Of a DNA stretch of 64,000 nt, positions 24,608 through 32,898 are shown one piece after another. This DNA comes from Nitrosovibrio sp. Nv6 (lineage in GTDB: Bacteria; Pseudomonadota; Gammaproteobacteria; Burkholderiales; Nitrosomonadaceae): NCBI RefSeq assembly GCF_900110495.1, contig NZ_FODX01000001.1:558001-622000 (forward strand), in the 5' to 3' direction. The notes below the pieces were generated by a model. That model was not told the origin of the DNA. It did no database searches and was given only the letters and a program-made list of their open reading frames with translations. The position numbers and the translations under genes were made by a program. Position 1 is the stretch's first letter, and every line of letters begins with the position of its first letter.

Positions 24608-25825
24608 ATGCAAAAAAGAATACTTTTTCTCGGCGGCTCTTATTTTCAACTTTCACCGATTTTATATGCCAAGCAACAAGGCCATTATGTAATTACCTGC
24701 GATTATCTGCCTGATAATCCTGGCCACCGATACTCAGACGAGTATCACAATGTCAGTACAACAGATCAGGAAGCAGTCCTACAATTAGCGCGTCGTTTAT
24801 CTATAAACGGCATAATAGCTTATGCATCCGATCCTTCAGCGCCTACTGCTGCGTATGTTGCGAATAGGCTAAATCTTCCAGGAAATGCTTACCAATCTAC
24901 ACTTCTGTTAACACGCAAAGATCGTTTCAGGGAATTTTTAGGGCAAAATCGATTTAATGTTCCCTTATGGGCTAGCACTTCTTCGCTTACAGAAACCCAA
25001 GATTACTTTAAGTCAATTAATCGGCCAGTAATGGTAAAGCCGGTAGACTCATCTGGAAGTAAAGGTGTATCGAGAGTTACTGATGCGAAAGAACTGCCTA
25101 CAGCTTATGAACACGCGTTGTCGTTTTCGCGCATAGGAAAAGTAATCATTGAAGAATACATAGAAAGAAAAGGATATCAGATTGCGGGGGATGGCTTCGT
25201 ACTGGATGGACGGCTTGTGTTTAGATGTTTTGCCCAGGAGCACTTTAATCGCAGCCGAAACCTATTTGTGCCCGTCGGAGAAAGTTTTCCCCTGCAGTTG
25301 CCCCAAGCTACGCACGATAAAATACATAAAGAAATTCAGCGACTTTTATCTTTACTAGAGATGCAGGTGGGCGCTTTTAACTTTGATATCGTACTTGACC
25401 AGAAGGAGGAAGTATATCTGCTAGAAATTGGACCCCGAAGCGGAGGTAACCTTATTTCAGAAGTAATTAAATATAGCACCGGAATAGATATAGCCAAATT
25501 CGCCGTGGATGCCGCCTTGAATTTAGATTACAGTCAACTTGCTCCTTATCCAGTAGCAATGTGCTGTTCCTGCTATATGCTACATACACAAGAAAATGGC
25601 TTTTTAAACGGAATAGAATTTGACCCATCTATTAGGACCAACATAATAGAAAAGATACTTTTTGTAAAAAAAGGAACTTTTGTCCAGTCGTTTGAAAGTG
25701 CAAATCATGCACTGGGATGCCTTATTCTTAAATTTGATTCCCCAGAAGAAATGCTTGAGAAGATGGAATCCATGACCGAAAGAGTCAGGGTTAAGGTCAC
25801 AAAAGAACCCGCTTTATCTGCTTAA
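24608..25825 (+). CDS. ATP-grasp ligase in the sugar cluster
   Basis: The 405-residue protein has the three-part layout of ATP-grasp enzymes, which join a carboxylate to an amine or thiol through an acyl-phosphate. Seen are the N-terminal Rossmann-like RILFLGGSYFQLSPILYAKQ, the central ATP-binding part with PVMVKPVDSSGSKGVSRV and VIIEEYIERKGYQIAGDGF, and the Mg-binding end FNFDIVLDQKEEVYLLEIGPRSGG. It resembles carbamoyl-phosphate-synthase or PurK-type proteins used to attach amino acids or carboxylates to sugars; the substrate is unknown. It lies between the sugar transferase and a convergent aminotransferase, suggesting an amino sugar or amino-acid decoration. AT-rich. Confidence 0.92.
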   Translation: MQKRILFLGGSYFQLSPILYAKQQGHYVITCDYLPDNPGHRYSDEYHNVSTTDQEAVLQLARRLSINGIIAYASDPSAPTAAYVANRLNLPGNAYQSTLLLTRKDRFREFLGQNRFNVPLWASTSSLTETQDYFKSINRPVMVKPVDSSGSKGVSRVTDAKELPTAYEHALSFSRIGKVIIEEYIERKGYQIAGDGFVLDGRLVFRCFAQEHFNRSRNLFVPVGESFPLQLPQATHDKIHKEIQRLLSLLEMQVGAFNFDIVLDQKEEVYLLEIGPRSGGNLISEVIKYSTGIDIAKFAVDAALNLDYSQLAPYPVAMCCSCYMLHTQENGFLNGIEFDPSIRTNIIEKILFVKKGTFVQSFESANHALGCLILKFDSPEEMLEKMESMTERVRVKVTKEPALSA

Positions 25826-25834
25826 CTCTAATCG

Positions 25835-26920
25835 TCAGTTATGTCGGGAATTGATAGTTTTAACAACGATCTCGGCTATTCTTTGTGCATCCTCCGTTGA
25901 AAGTTCATAGTAATAGGGCAAGCACAATACTCTTTTGGAAATATCTTCGGCTACTGGACAATGCGCGCTAGAATAATAAGGCAATTTATTAAGAGATGGG
26001 TAAAAATAACGCCGAGCATGTATTCCTTTGCCCAATAAAGCATCTTTAACAGAAAGCATTCTTTCTTCCGAGGCAAATACCAAGGGGAAATAAGCATAGT
26101 TATATGCTACCTCGGGAGAAAGATTGAGAAATTGCACGGACAAATTCTGCAGTAGGGATCGGTATATAAAATCAATTTCTTTTCGTTTTTGAATAAAGTC
26201 AGCAACTTTAGGCAGATTGCACAAACCCATTGCGGCATGAAATTCCGAATTTTTCCCATTGATTCCCGCCTCATGAGGTCGGTCATCATCAAGTCCAAAA
26301 GCTCGGAGCAGTACACACTTTTGTGCCAATCGCGCATCATTGGTAAAAATGGCACCTCCTTCAACAGTGTGAAAAATTTTTGTCGCATGAAAACTCACGG
26401 TCGAAATATCGCCATAGTTGAAAACAGATTGGTTCCGCAGATTGACTCCGAAAGCTTGCGCGCCATCATAAATGACCTTTAATCCATATTTTTGGGCGAT
26501 ATACTGTATTCGACTGACGTTGCACGGATGGCCATAAATGTGAGTTGCCAAAATTGCACTTGTCTTGTTCGTAATCGCAGCTTCAATTCTAGAAGCGTCA
26601 AGGCCAAAATTTTTTTCCTCAATATCCACAAATACAGGTTTGCAACTTGCCCATAATATTACGTTAACCGCGGATACATATGAAAATGGGGTAGTAATTA
26701 TCTCGCCATATGCATCTAAAGATCTTAAGGCAATCTGTAAAGCTACGCTTCCGCTAGATACGTAGCAAACATGGTTTACTCCTAGATATTCTTTTAGTTG
26801 ATTTTCAAGTTCTATAACCAAAGGGCCATGGTTAGTTAACCAGCCCCGGCTCCAAATCCCTGCCAAGTATTGACTGTATTCTTCAAAAGGCGGAAGATAA
26901 GGTTTTGCAACGTTAATCAT
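25835..26920 (-). CDS. DegT/DnrJ/EryC1/StrS sugar aminotransferase
   Basis: A PLP-dependent aminotransferase that converts a nucleotide-linked ketosugar to an aminosugar. The 361 residues show the fold-type I signatures: VCYVSSGSVALQIALRSLD at the phosphate-binding helix, EIITTPFSYVSAVNVI, the cofactor Asp in VIYDGAQAFGV, and the Schiff-base lysine in SFHATKIFHTVEGGAI. The protein ends at about usual length. It converges on the ATP-grasp gene with only 9 bases between stops. Together they suggest that the cluster makes a decorated amino sugar. It is AT-rich like the rest of the cluster. Exact sugar is unknown. Confidence 0.95.
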   Translation of the reverse strand: MINVAKPYLPPFEEYSQYLAGIWSRGWLTNHGPLVIELENQLKEYLGVNHVCYVSSGSVALQIALRSLDAYGEIITTPFSYVSAVNVILWASCKPVFVDIEEKNFGLDASRIEAAITNKTSAILATHIYGHPCNVSRIQYIAQKYGLKVIYDGAQAFGVNLRNQSVFNYGDISTVSFHATKIFHTVEGGAIFTNDARLAQKCVLLRAFGLDDDRPHEAGINGKNSEFHAAMGLCNLPKVADFIQKRKEIDFIYRSLLQNLSVQFLNLSPEVAYNYAYFPLVFASEERMLSVKDALLGKGIHARRYFYPSLNKLPYYSSAHCPVAEDISKRVLCLPYYYELSTEDAQRIAEIVVKTINSRHN

Positions 26921-27390
26921 TATTTTTGAACAGTTTGATTTTTGTATTTAATAAATGATCGCCGTTATCTGCTAGATTAGTATTCGAACCTTATAGCCTT
27001 CCTTCCGATTAAACCTGCCCGAGTAGTCGATTACAAGTCCCTCAGCTCTCTCTAAGAAAATCGGCTGCTATCAATTTTTGAGCAACCTCCAAGAATGACA
27101 CGCTTCTTGCCAATATTCTAGATTTTGCAAGTTATAGTAATCATGTGTTCGGTCAATAATACACTTCTTGTAAGTTAATAAGAAGTAATAAGCTTGCCGG
27201 GCTGTAAGACCTTGAAGGTCCGACCGTTAGCAGAATGCATTAGGAGGAACGTTTGCATTTGAACCTTTGATCCACTTTGTTCCTTTGTTCTGCTGCTTTT
27301 CTTCCAATGATGGGTTTGGGCTGACTGACCCCCATATTTGAGTCATCGGATCTCCTCTACGTTTGTGTACTCTCTGATCCGCTTGGGTTT
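26921..27390. other. Intergenic region between aminotransferase and IS element
   Basis: Very AT-rich in its first half, as expected for the upstream region of the aminotransferase. No gene is supported. Confidence 0.5.
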
Positions 27391-27420
27391 CCAGGACCAT
27401 TCCGAGAGTTAGTTTTCGGC
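27391..27420. repeat. IS3 terminal inverted repeat, downstream end
   Basis: Reads ccaggaccattccgagagtt then agttttcggc. It matches the reverse complement of 28230-28260 with a few mismatches and a one-base gap. Confidence 0.75.
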
Positions 27421-27425
27421 GTTGG

Positions 27426-28201
27426 TTAAACCGGGACAAGCCTTGGAAGGCCCGCCCGGCGTACAAATTCGGCGGGCGACAGGTCATTGAGAGTCGAGTG
27501 AGGCCGGCTCTCGTTGTAGTTCCGCCGCCAGTCCTCGATGATCGCTTTGGCCTCCTCCGGTCCGCCACAAAATCCATGCTCCACGCCTCGTGGGGCTTGG
27601 CCGACTTGGTCTTTGCCTGGCGTGTCACGACCATCTGCGGCGCCTGGGCAGTTTCGAGCGAAGCTGCAGTTGCTCTTCGCTATAGAGCCGGTACGCCTGG
27701 TTCTTGCCCACCTGCCAGCCTTCACGCTTGAGAAGCACGTGGACGCGCCGGTAGCCATAACGAACCAGTGTCTGCGCACTCTCCCGCATGCGCCCTCGTA
27801 ATGCCTGCTTCGGGTCTTTGACGCTGTGGTAGTACTGGACGCTGCGCGATTGCTTCATCAACCTGCGAGCCCGCCGCATATTCAGGTCATAGTGGCTCAT
27901 AATATAGGCCACCACTTCACGTTTCAGCGCGGGCCGGACCACTTTTTTGACGCAACATCCTGCAGAATTGCCTTATCCGGGCTCAGCTCGGCAACCAGCT
28001 TCTTGAGCCGCCCGTTCTCTTCTGCAGTTGCTTGAGCTCCCGCACCTGATCCGACTGCATCCCCGCATACTGCTTCTTCCAGCGGTGGAAGATCTGTTCC
28101 GAAATCCCCACCTGCCGAATCAGGTCCGCCACCGGCATCCCCAATTCCGCCTGCTTCAATACCGCTACGATCTGTTCTATTGAAAACCGCTTCTTCTTCA
28201 T
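27426..28201 (-). pseudogene. IS3-family transposase orfAB, frameshifted and deleted
   Basis: orfA starts MKKKRFSIEQIVAVLKQAEL at 28201 and has the helix-turn-helix VADLIRQVGISEQIFHRWKK, but loses frame after VRELKQLQ; one base later the text resumes (LKKLVAELSPDKAILQDV). orfB begins after a slippery run (VVRPALKREVVAYIMSHYDL, then RYGYRRVHVLLKREG) and reaches WSMDFVAD, the first catalytic Asp. It then jumps straight to EEAKAIIEDWRRNYNESRPH, so the second Asp and much of the DDE core are gone. It cannot encode an active transposase. Confidence 0.88.
27942..27948 (-). promoter_or_regulatory. Programmed -1 frameshift heptamer of the IS element
   Basis: On the minus strand aaaaaag lies at the orfA/orfB junction (SKK to KKVVRPALK), the classical slippery sequence of IS3-family elements. 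It is non-functional now because both frames are broken. Confidence 0.75.
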
Positions 28202-28229
28202 GGCAAACACCCCCTTCAAGGTCAAGTTT

Positions 28230-28260
28230 GCCGAAAAACTCACTCTCTGCCTGGTCCTGA
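28230..28260. repeat. IS3 terminal inverted repeat, upstream end
   Basis: Reverse complement reads tcaggaccaggcagagagtg then agtttttcggc, matching the other end at 27391-27420. Confidence 0.75.
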
Positions 28261-28477
28261 ATTCCTAAAGCAGATCACTCCAGCCAACAGGGACCTGGTT
28301 CCATGATAGGAACCTGAACTTCACACAAAATCTTGAAGACGGTAAATCTGTGTAGTCGGTATACGAACTCGTGATTTGTTCAAGCTACCTCGATTTCGAA
28401 ACCCTATCAAATGGGATCGAAAGGATAATGAATTATCGTATCAGCGTCAGCCCCCACAGTCCGCTCCGAAATCACTT

Positions 28478-29878
28478 CTATTTCGAGACCCGGTGCAACG
28501 TCAACGCCCCACCACTTTTTGTTTCCAGCGTTGCAGTATTGCCGCCGGCGCCCAGCTTGAATGAACTCGGATCGTTCCCGGAAAAACCCGCGCAACCATT
28601 CGTGTCGTAAGTGAACGACTTGACACTGAAAGCGCCACTGCCGGCATCATAGCTATAGGATGCGAATTCGACACCCGGATCACCGCAGCTTGTATGGCCG
28701 GGATGTTCCGGATCTCCCAGAGGGTCAACCACCATGAATTTCCCGTTGGAAAAGAAAAGATAAGTTGGTGTCTTGATGGCTGCAGTATCGACGGCCCAGG
28801 CTCCAACGATGCCTTTGGGATCATTCTCCATCTTCGAAAAACGAATCTCCTTGACCTCGGTCTTGATAGGCTCCTTCGAAGAGCTGATTTCCAGCGTGCC
28901 GGCAATATGAAAGAGTTCACCGAATAGGCTGGCCTGTTTTCTTTCCCTTGGCACCGTCACAATGTCCGAAGTAATCAAATCGGAGCCATCGGTACGAATT
29001 CGCCAGGTTGGTCTCGGGTGGGATAACCCGGCATGAAGATTCGTATCGATTACTGGTTTGCCCGCGAACTTGAATCCTCTCGTATCGAATTCGGATACCT
29101 TCGCCGCGCCGTATTCCACGCCGGCCTTGCTGACCAGGTTGCCACCGCACACCCGATTGGCGTCGCAGGAATCGTCAGGCGTAGCTTCCCCTTCGAGGTA
29201 TTCGCCCGTGCCATCCGCTGAAATGCGGATAATCGAAGCGGTAGCATCATCGTGTTTAACCCAGATGTTGGTACTGAGCAGGCTCAGGCCCTGCGAAAGA
29301 AAGTGGGCGTTGGCCTGTTGCGCCGTTTTCACTGCACCCGCAACGCTGCCTGCCTCTCGTGCCTTCTGCAATTCGGTCGATGCCGCGAAGGCAGCGGGAT
29401 CGCTATCCAGATTAATTGAGGCGGTGACAGCGGCTGCGGCATCCGCCGGAATGGAAATACCATTATCCGGATTGCCGTCCACATCCAGCGACTGCAACAG
29501 GATAAGCAGGTTTTGCAGCTTGTTGGCACTATCCCCCGCCAGTTCCATGGGCGTTACGATAGCCGCGCCTTTTACTTTCCCCAGAACCAGGGCGCCCAGC
29601 TTGAATTCGACCGTGTCGCCGTGGTTGTACTTGAAGGTTCCATTCTCGTCCGTATTGCCCTTATCGCCGGAAGATGCAGCGTAAGCTACTCCACTCACCG
29701 CGGTATCAAGCAATCTTCCGGTAGCCGGGCCTTTTTCCGTTTTTCCACCGTCGCTGCTACCGCTGTCTTTGCTCGAAGAGGGCTCGCTTCCGTCTCCACA
29801 AGCCACAAGGGTCAGGGCAAGTGCCAACGGAATCACGCGACTCCAGGCCGATTTTCTTACGTTCTGATTGAATTTCAT
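28478..29878 (-). CDS. Exported lipoprotein, adhesin-like N-terminal module
   Basis: The 466-residue protein starts with a lipoprotein signal (VIPLALALTLVACGDG, lipobox LVAC), so Cys about 27 should be lipidated. A Ser/Gly/Asp-rich spacer follows, then the module GRLLDTAVSGVAYAASSGD, NTDENGTFKYNHGDTVEF and LGALVLGKVKGAAIVTPMEL, which I know as a recurring unit in surface lipoproteins of proteobacteria. The C-terminal half (from about 330) has a second beta-rich domain with GIVGAWAVDTAAIKTPTYLFF and four cysteines over the protein, suggesting disulfides. Location is outer membrane or surface; role unknown. The IS element lies just downstream. The start ATG has no strong ribosome site. Confidence 0.88.
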   Translation of the reverse strand: MKFNQNVRKSAWSRVIPLALALTLVACGDGSEPSSSKDSGSSDGGKTEKGPATGRLLDTAVSGVAYAASSGDKGNTDENGTFKYNHGDTVEFKLGALVLGKVKGAAIVTPMELAGDSANKLQNLLILLQSLDVDGNPDNGISIPADAAAAVTASINLDSDPAAFAASTELQKAREAGSVAGAVKTAQQANAHFLSQGLSLLSTNIWVKHDDATASIIRISADGTGEYLEGEATPDDSCDANRVCGGNLVSKAGVEYGAAKVSEFDTRGFKFAGKPVIDTNLHAGLSHPRPTWRIRTDGSDLITSDIVTVPRERKQASLFGELFHIAGTLEISSSKEPIKTEVKEIRFSKMENDPKGIVGAWAVDTAAIKTPTYLFFSNGKFMVVDPLGDPEHPGHTSCGDPGVEFASYSYDAGSGAFSVKSFTYDTNGCAGFSGNDPSSFKLGAGGNTATLETKSGGALTLHRVSK

Positions 29879-30280
29879 TCAGGTGATCCATTCCGTATTT
29901 TAACGACGCGTTATCATATCAAACTATAGCGCTACAATATCGAGAAGATCAGCCCTTTTCCTGCTCATCCGAATGGATGGGCTTGATGTCTCGATAGACT
30001 AAGGCGCAGCCTCTCGCCATAAACCAACAAAAACAGATCTCGCCTGCCCCGCATCGAATCGACCAGGTTCCGCTTCCGCCTTGCAAGAAGACTCGAGAAA
30101 TGGCGCAATTTTATCGCTTCATCCTTCAGTCGGGAAATTCAATGTTCTGCTTGCGGTCGCCAGCTAACGCGCGGCACCAGACTTGCCGGTATAAGGTTTT
30201 AGAAAAGACCCGATGGCCCCAAGATCGGGATACGGCGATGAAATTATCTTATTAACCCCCTGTAGGATTTGAACGATACC
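29879..30280. other. Intergenic region upstream of the lipoprotein gene
   Basis: No gene is supported. A short hairpin (cccgat/atcggg near 30210) lies after the SRPBCC gene but lacks a T run on the minus strand. Confidence 0.5.
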
Positions 30281-30721
30281 TCAAGTATTTTGGCCGGCGC
30301 CAAACTCTGCCGCAAGGTCGCCGAGGAGACAACGGTATACGTGATTCATGAATTTGACCGTATCAGCATTTCCGGATTCCCATGATGCCGACCATTCTGC
30401 GAACGTGGTGTTATCGGCCGTAACCGGTAACAAATGCAGGTTGCCGACATAATCGCGGATCTCGCTGGATGACATCGGAGTTGGCCCTTCATCCATGGAA
30501 TACATGATCCGCTTCTCGATAATGCTATAGGCGATCAAGGTATCCAGGAATACGCCGTTCAGTAATCGCTTCGCGCCTACGGTATTTCCATCGCCTTCAC
30601 CGACCTTCTCACACGAAATGATTACAGACGGCGCCCAGGAGAAGTCATGGAAGTTATTGATTCTAAACCATACTTGCTCGATCGAAGCAGGAACAATGAT
30701 TGAGTTGTAGACTTTTGGCAT
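30281..30721 (-). CDS. SRPBCC (START/Bet v 1-like) family protein
   Basis: The 146-residue protein has the polyketide-cyclase/SRPBCC pattern: an opening strand VYNSIIVPASIEQVWFRINN, FHDFSWAP, a central GDGNTVGAKRLLNGVFLDTL, and a long C-terminal helix (NADTVKFMNHVYRCLLGDL). The family forms a helix-grip pocket for hydrophobic ligands and includes cyclases, oligoketide and lipid-binding proteins. It is cytosolic and single-copy here. Ligand is unknown. An aggag-like site (tggagtaaagc) lies before the ATG. Confidence 0.9.
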   Translation of the reverse strand: MPKVYNSIIVPASIEQVWFRINNFHDFSWAPSVIISCEKVGEGDGNTVGAKRLLNGVFLDTLIAYSIIEKRIMYSMDEGPTPMSSSEIRDYVGNLHLLPVTADNTTFAEWSASWESGNADTVKFMNHVYRCLLGDLAAEFGAGQNT

Positions 30722-30856
30722 GCTTTACTCCACAAGAATGAATAAGCTCCTTTCCGATATCGGAGCCTGTAATAGCATCCGTACGAACAGGTGTCATATT
30801 TGAAGGGGAAAATGATAAGCGCTATCTCAATCCCCAACCCATAGGAAGGAAACGCC

Positions 30857-30931
30857 ATGAACAACGTCATGTATTGGGTCACCTTTATTCTTATACTACT
30901 GGCCGGATCGGGGGTCTTTGGCACACAGTAA
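30857..30931 (+). CDS. Possible 24-residue membrane peptide
   Basis: ATG 30857 opens a very short frame (MNNVMYWVTFILILLAGSGV, then FGTQ) that would form one hydrophobic helix. An aaggaaa site lies nearby. Small membrane peptides of this kind occur, but size makes the call weak. Confidence 0.35.
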   Translation: MNNVMYWVTFILILLAGSGVFGTQ

Positions 30932-31388
30932 ACAGCCGACGAAAAGGCAATGAGGCGGACTTTAATAATGATTGCTCTGGATATGACAGCCTCTATCCTG
31001 AATCCTTGCTGAATCTGCTCGCTTGCGCTCGGGATTCTGTTGCCGATATTCTTCTCCATTCGACCCCGTCCGTTCACATATCTATCTTCAATGTGCACGG
31101 GGGAAGCCGGGTTAGCTCAAACACGGCCATCCTTTGATCCACTCCCGCGGAGCCAGTGCCGGGCATGCCCCTTGTCTCACCCGTTTTTTTCCGCCATACC
31201 GGAAGCATGCCAGGAACGTCCGATGAGCTAAGACGAAGCAAGGCTGTGTATAATTCGAGCGGTAAAACCCAAAGGATGGAGGACTACATTGGGATTTTAC
31301 AGATTTCTGGTTCAGCATAAGCTGAATCGGCTACTCCCGTATGTGTTATTCATGAAGATCAATACAACAAAACTCAAGGAGAATGACG

Positions 31389-31730
31389 ATGCGCAAATTT
31401 TACGCTCTTGCAGCTTCACTTGCTTTTAGCTGCTGTGTTCCCGTTGCACTTGCCGCCGATGGTTCAGTTGCTATTTCCTCACCTCAGGACGGCGCCAAAT
31501 TCACCCCGAAGACGGACATAGAACTTGTCTATGACATCGCACTCGGAGATAAAGGCGACCATACTCATCTCTACATCGATGACAAGGAAATTTTGACATT
31601 ACGCAATTTAAAAGGAAGCCATGCGCTGGGGACGCTCCCAGCGGGGAAACACGATATATGCATCAAAGTTGTGAACAAGGCGCATACGCCGATCGGCCCA
31701 CAAAAATGCGTCAATGTCGACGTAGGATAG
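31389..31730 (+). CDS. Small exported Ig-like/DUF4399-type periplasmic protein
   Basis: ATG 31389 is chosen because an aaggag site lies seven bases upstream. The 113-residue product has a signal peptide (MRKFYALAASLAFSCCVPVALA, cleavage before ADG) and a beta-sandwich-like mature domain (VAISSPQDGAKFTPKTDIEL, DHTHLYIDDKEI, LGTLPAGKHDICIKVVNKAH). The stretch HLYIDD and the G-x-H-x-I-C pattern recall the DUF4399/DUF6130 periplasmic families, whose role is unknown. The next gene begins 11 bases later, so they are probably cotranscribed. Confidence 0.8.
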   Translation: MRKFYALAASLAFSCCVPVALAADGSVAISSPQDGAKFTPKTDIELVYDIALGDKGDHTHLYIDDKEILTLRNLKGSHALGTLPAGKHDICIKVVNKAHTPIGPQKCVNVDVG

Positions 31731-31741
31731 ACGCATAAAAA

Positions 31742-32152
31742 GTGTTTGAAAACCTGAACTACGCCATAGTGCAGTTGGCGCACAACTTCGGTGCCGCTGC
31801 AGTGGTAGCCCTTCCCATCCTTGCGTTGTATGCCGCGGTGGAAGCGGGTCCGATCCGGCACAGGTTTGCATGGCTGGTAGGGCTGGGCTGGGCGGTTCAG
31901 GTCATCAGCGGCATGGGGTTTGGCGCGGTCAGCTATTATTATTATGAAAAGCTGCCCGACTTGCACGGCATAGCCTTTGCCGCGCTGTTGATCAAGATCC
32001 TGTGCGCCGCGGGCGGCCTGGGCATTGCAATGCTATATGTGCGGCGCGCCGCCGACTGGACTGCCCAACGGCGGCGCGCCGCCTGGAAACTTCTCGGCTC
32101 ACTGGGCATAACAGCACTCGCTGGCGCTGCATTCCTGCGCTGGTTTGCCTGA
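31742..32152 (+). CDS. Small integral membrane protein
   Basis: The 136-residue product starts at GTG 31742, 11 bases after the exported protein. Four hydrophobic segments are visible (FGAAAVVALPILALYAAV, AWLVGLGWAVQVISGMGFGA, IAFAALLIKILCAAGGLGIA and LGSLGITALAGAAFLRWF). A short basic loop (RRAADWTAQRRRAAWK) lies between the last two. No family is recognised. Probable operon with the preceding exported protein suggests a common envelope function. Confidence 0.7.
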   Translation: MFENLNYAIVQLAHNFGAAAVVALPILALYAAVEAGPIRHRFAWLVGLGWAVQVISGMGFGAVSYYYYEKLPDLHGIAFAALLIKILCAAGGLGIAMLYVRRAADWTAQRRRAAWKLLGSLGITALAGAAFLRWFA

Positions 32153-32898
32153 ATCTCATTCCAACGTTCCACCCGGGGGCGTGCTCTCCTACCGGGATAT
32201 TCAAAAGACGATCCAACACGATTATTTTGAATATGACCGCCTTGACCCCCTTTCTCTAACGAGAGCCGACCGATTCGCTTTCATCCACCATGCCGCTGTT
32301 CCTGGCGCTCCTCATCCCTTGGCGTTCATACCATGTCATTCAAGGCACGGTGTATGGAAACGCATACAAAAAAGCAATTTCCACTGTTTATTTTTCGATC
32401 AAGCCGGATAATTCAACCTAAATCCGGTAGTTGGACGGGGTGGAGTGTGCGGTTTTTGGGGTGCAGAACAGGGCGCAACGACGCGGAATGGTGCGACCGC
32501 GCAGGGTGGAGCAGTGCCTTCCGCAGGAAGGTGTGACCTCGGAGCGGGATGCGGGCGTAATGAAACGCGGTCGGCATCCCCTACGCTGCCCGATCCCCGC
32601 TTTGCGGGGTCCCTCGTGCAACGCTTCGGGGCGCCCCCTTCCAAGGAGTTGCAACGCAGCCATGTGCCGCAAAAACCGTGCAATCCGCCCCGTAGCGAAC
32701 TCCCCAAAAAGGTGAAGGTAAAGGCACATAAAAAGTCCTTGCAAACCATAAGGCTAATCAGAAAAATGAGCGGTCAACTGCCGGATTTAGGTTCAAACAA
32801 GCAGATTTTAATGGCTGGCAAGTCTGCATCACCTGGTTGAATATCGGAAATCTGGCAAGTCAACAAGCCCCTTTTTTGTGAAGGTAAAGGAGAGATCA
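32153..32898. other. Non-coding stretch with an inverted-repeat element
   Basis: No credible gene. The stretch is dominated by the inverted-repeat element at 32413-32795 described separately. The interior contains the hairpin ccccgctttgcgggg near 32598. Confidence 0.65.
32413..32795. repeat. 383-bp element bounded by 19-bp inverted repeats
   Basis: aacctaaatccggtagttg at 32415-32433 is matched on the other strand near 32775-32793 with one mismatch (t to c). A second, inner inverted pair is also visible: cggggtggagtgtgcggttt near the left end and the reverse complement of aaaaaccgtgcaatccgccc near 32678. The inner arm is directly beside the outer arm on the left but about 80 bases away on the right, so one arm carries a deletion. 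No transposase frame lies inside. A MITE or two inverted copies of a dispersed repeat would explain it. Confidence 0.7.

Larger units (their letters stand above)
27391..28260 (-). mobile_element. IS3-family insertion sequence, internally deleted
   Basis: About 870 bp bounded by imperfect terminal inverted repeats near 27391-27420 and 28230-28260 (shared core caggacca, then gagagt(t/g)agtttt-cggc). It carries orfA and orfB relics on the minus strand. Full-length IS3 members are about 1.2-1.3 kb, so roughly 0.4 kb of the transposase core is missing. It forms the border of the AT-rich sugar cluster. Confidence 0.85.

Noticed and set aside
32431-32840. Overlapping plus- and minus-strand frames of 90-130 codons
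   Set aside because: They fall in the inverted-repeat element, are high in Arg/Pro and have no ribosome site or family pattern.
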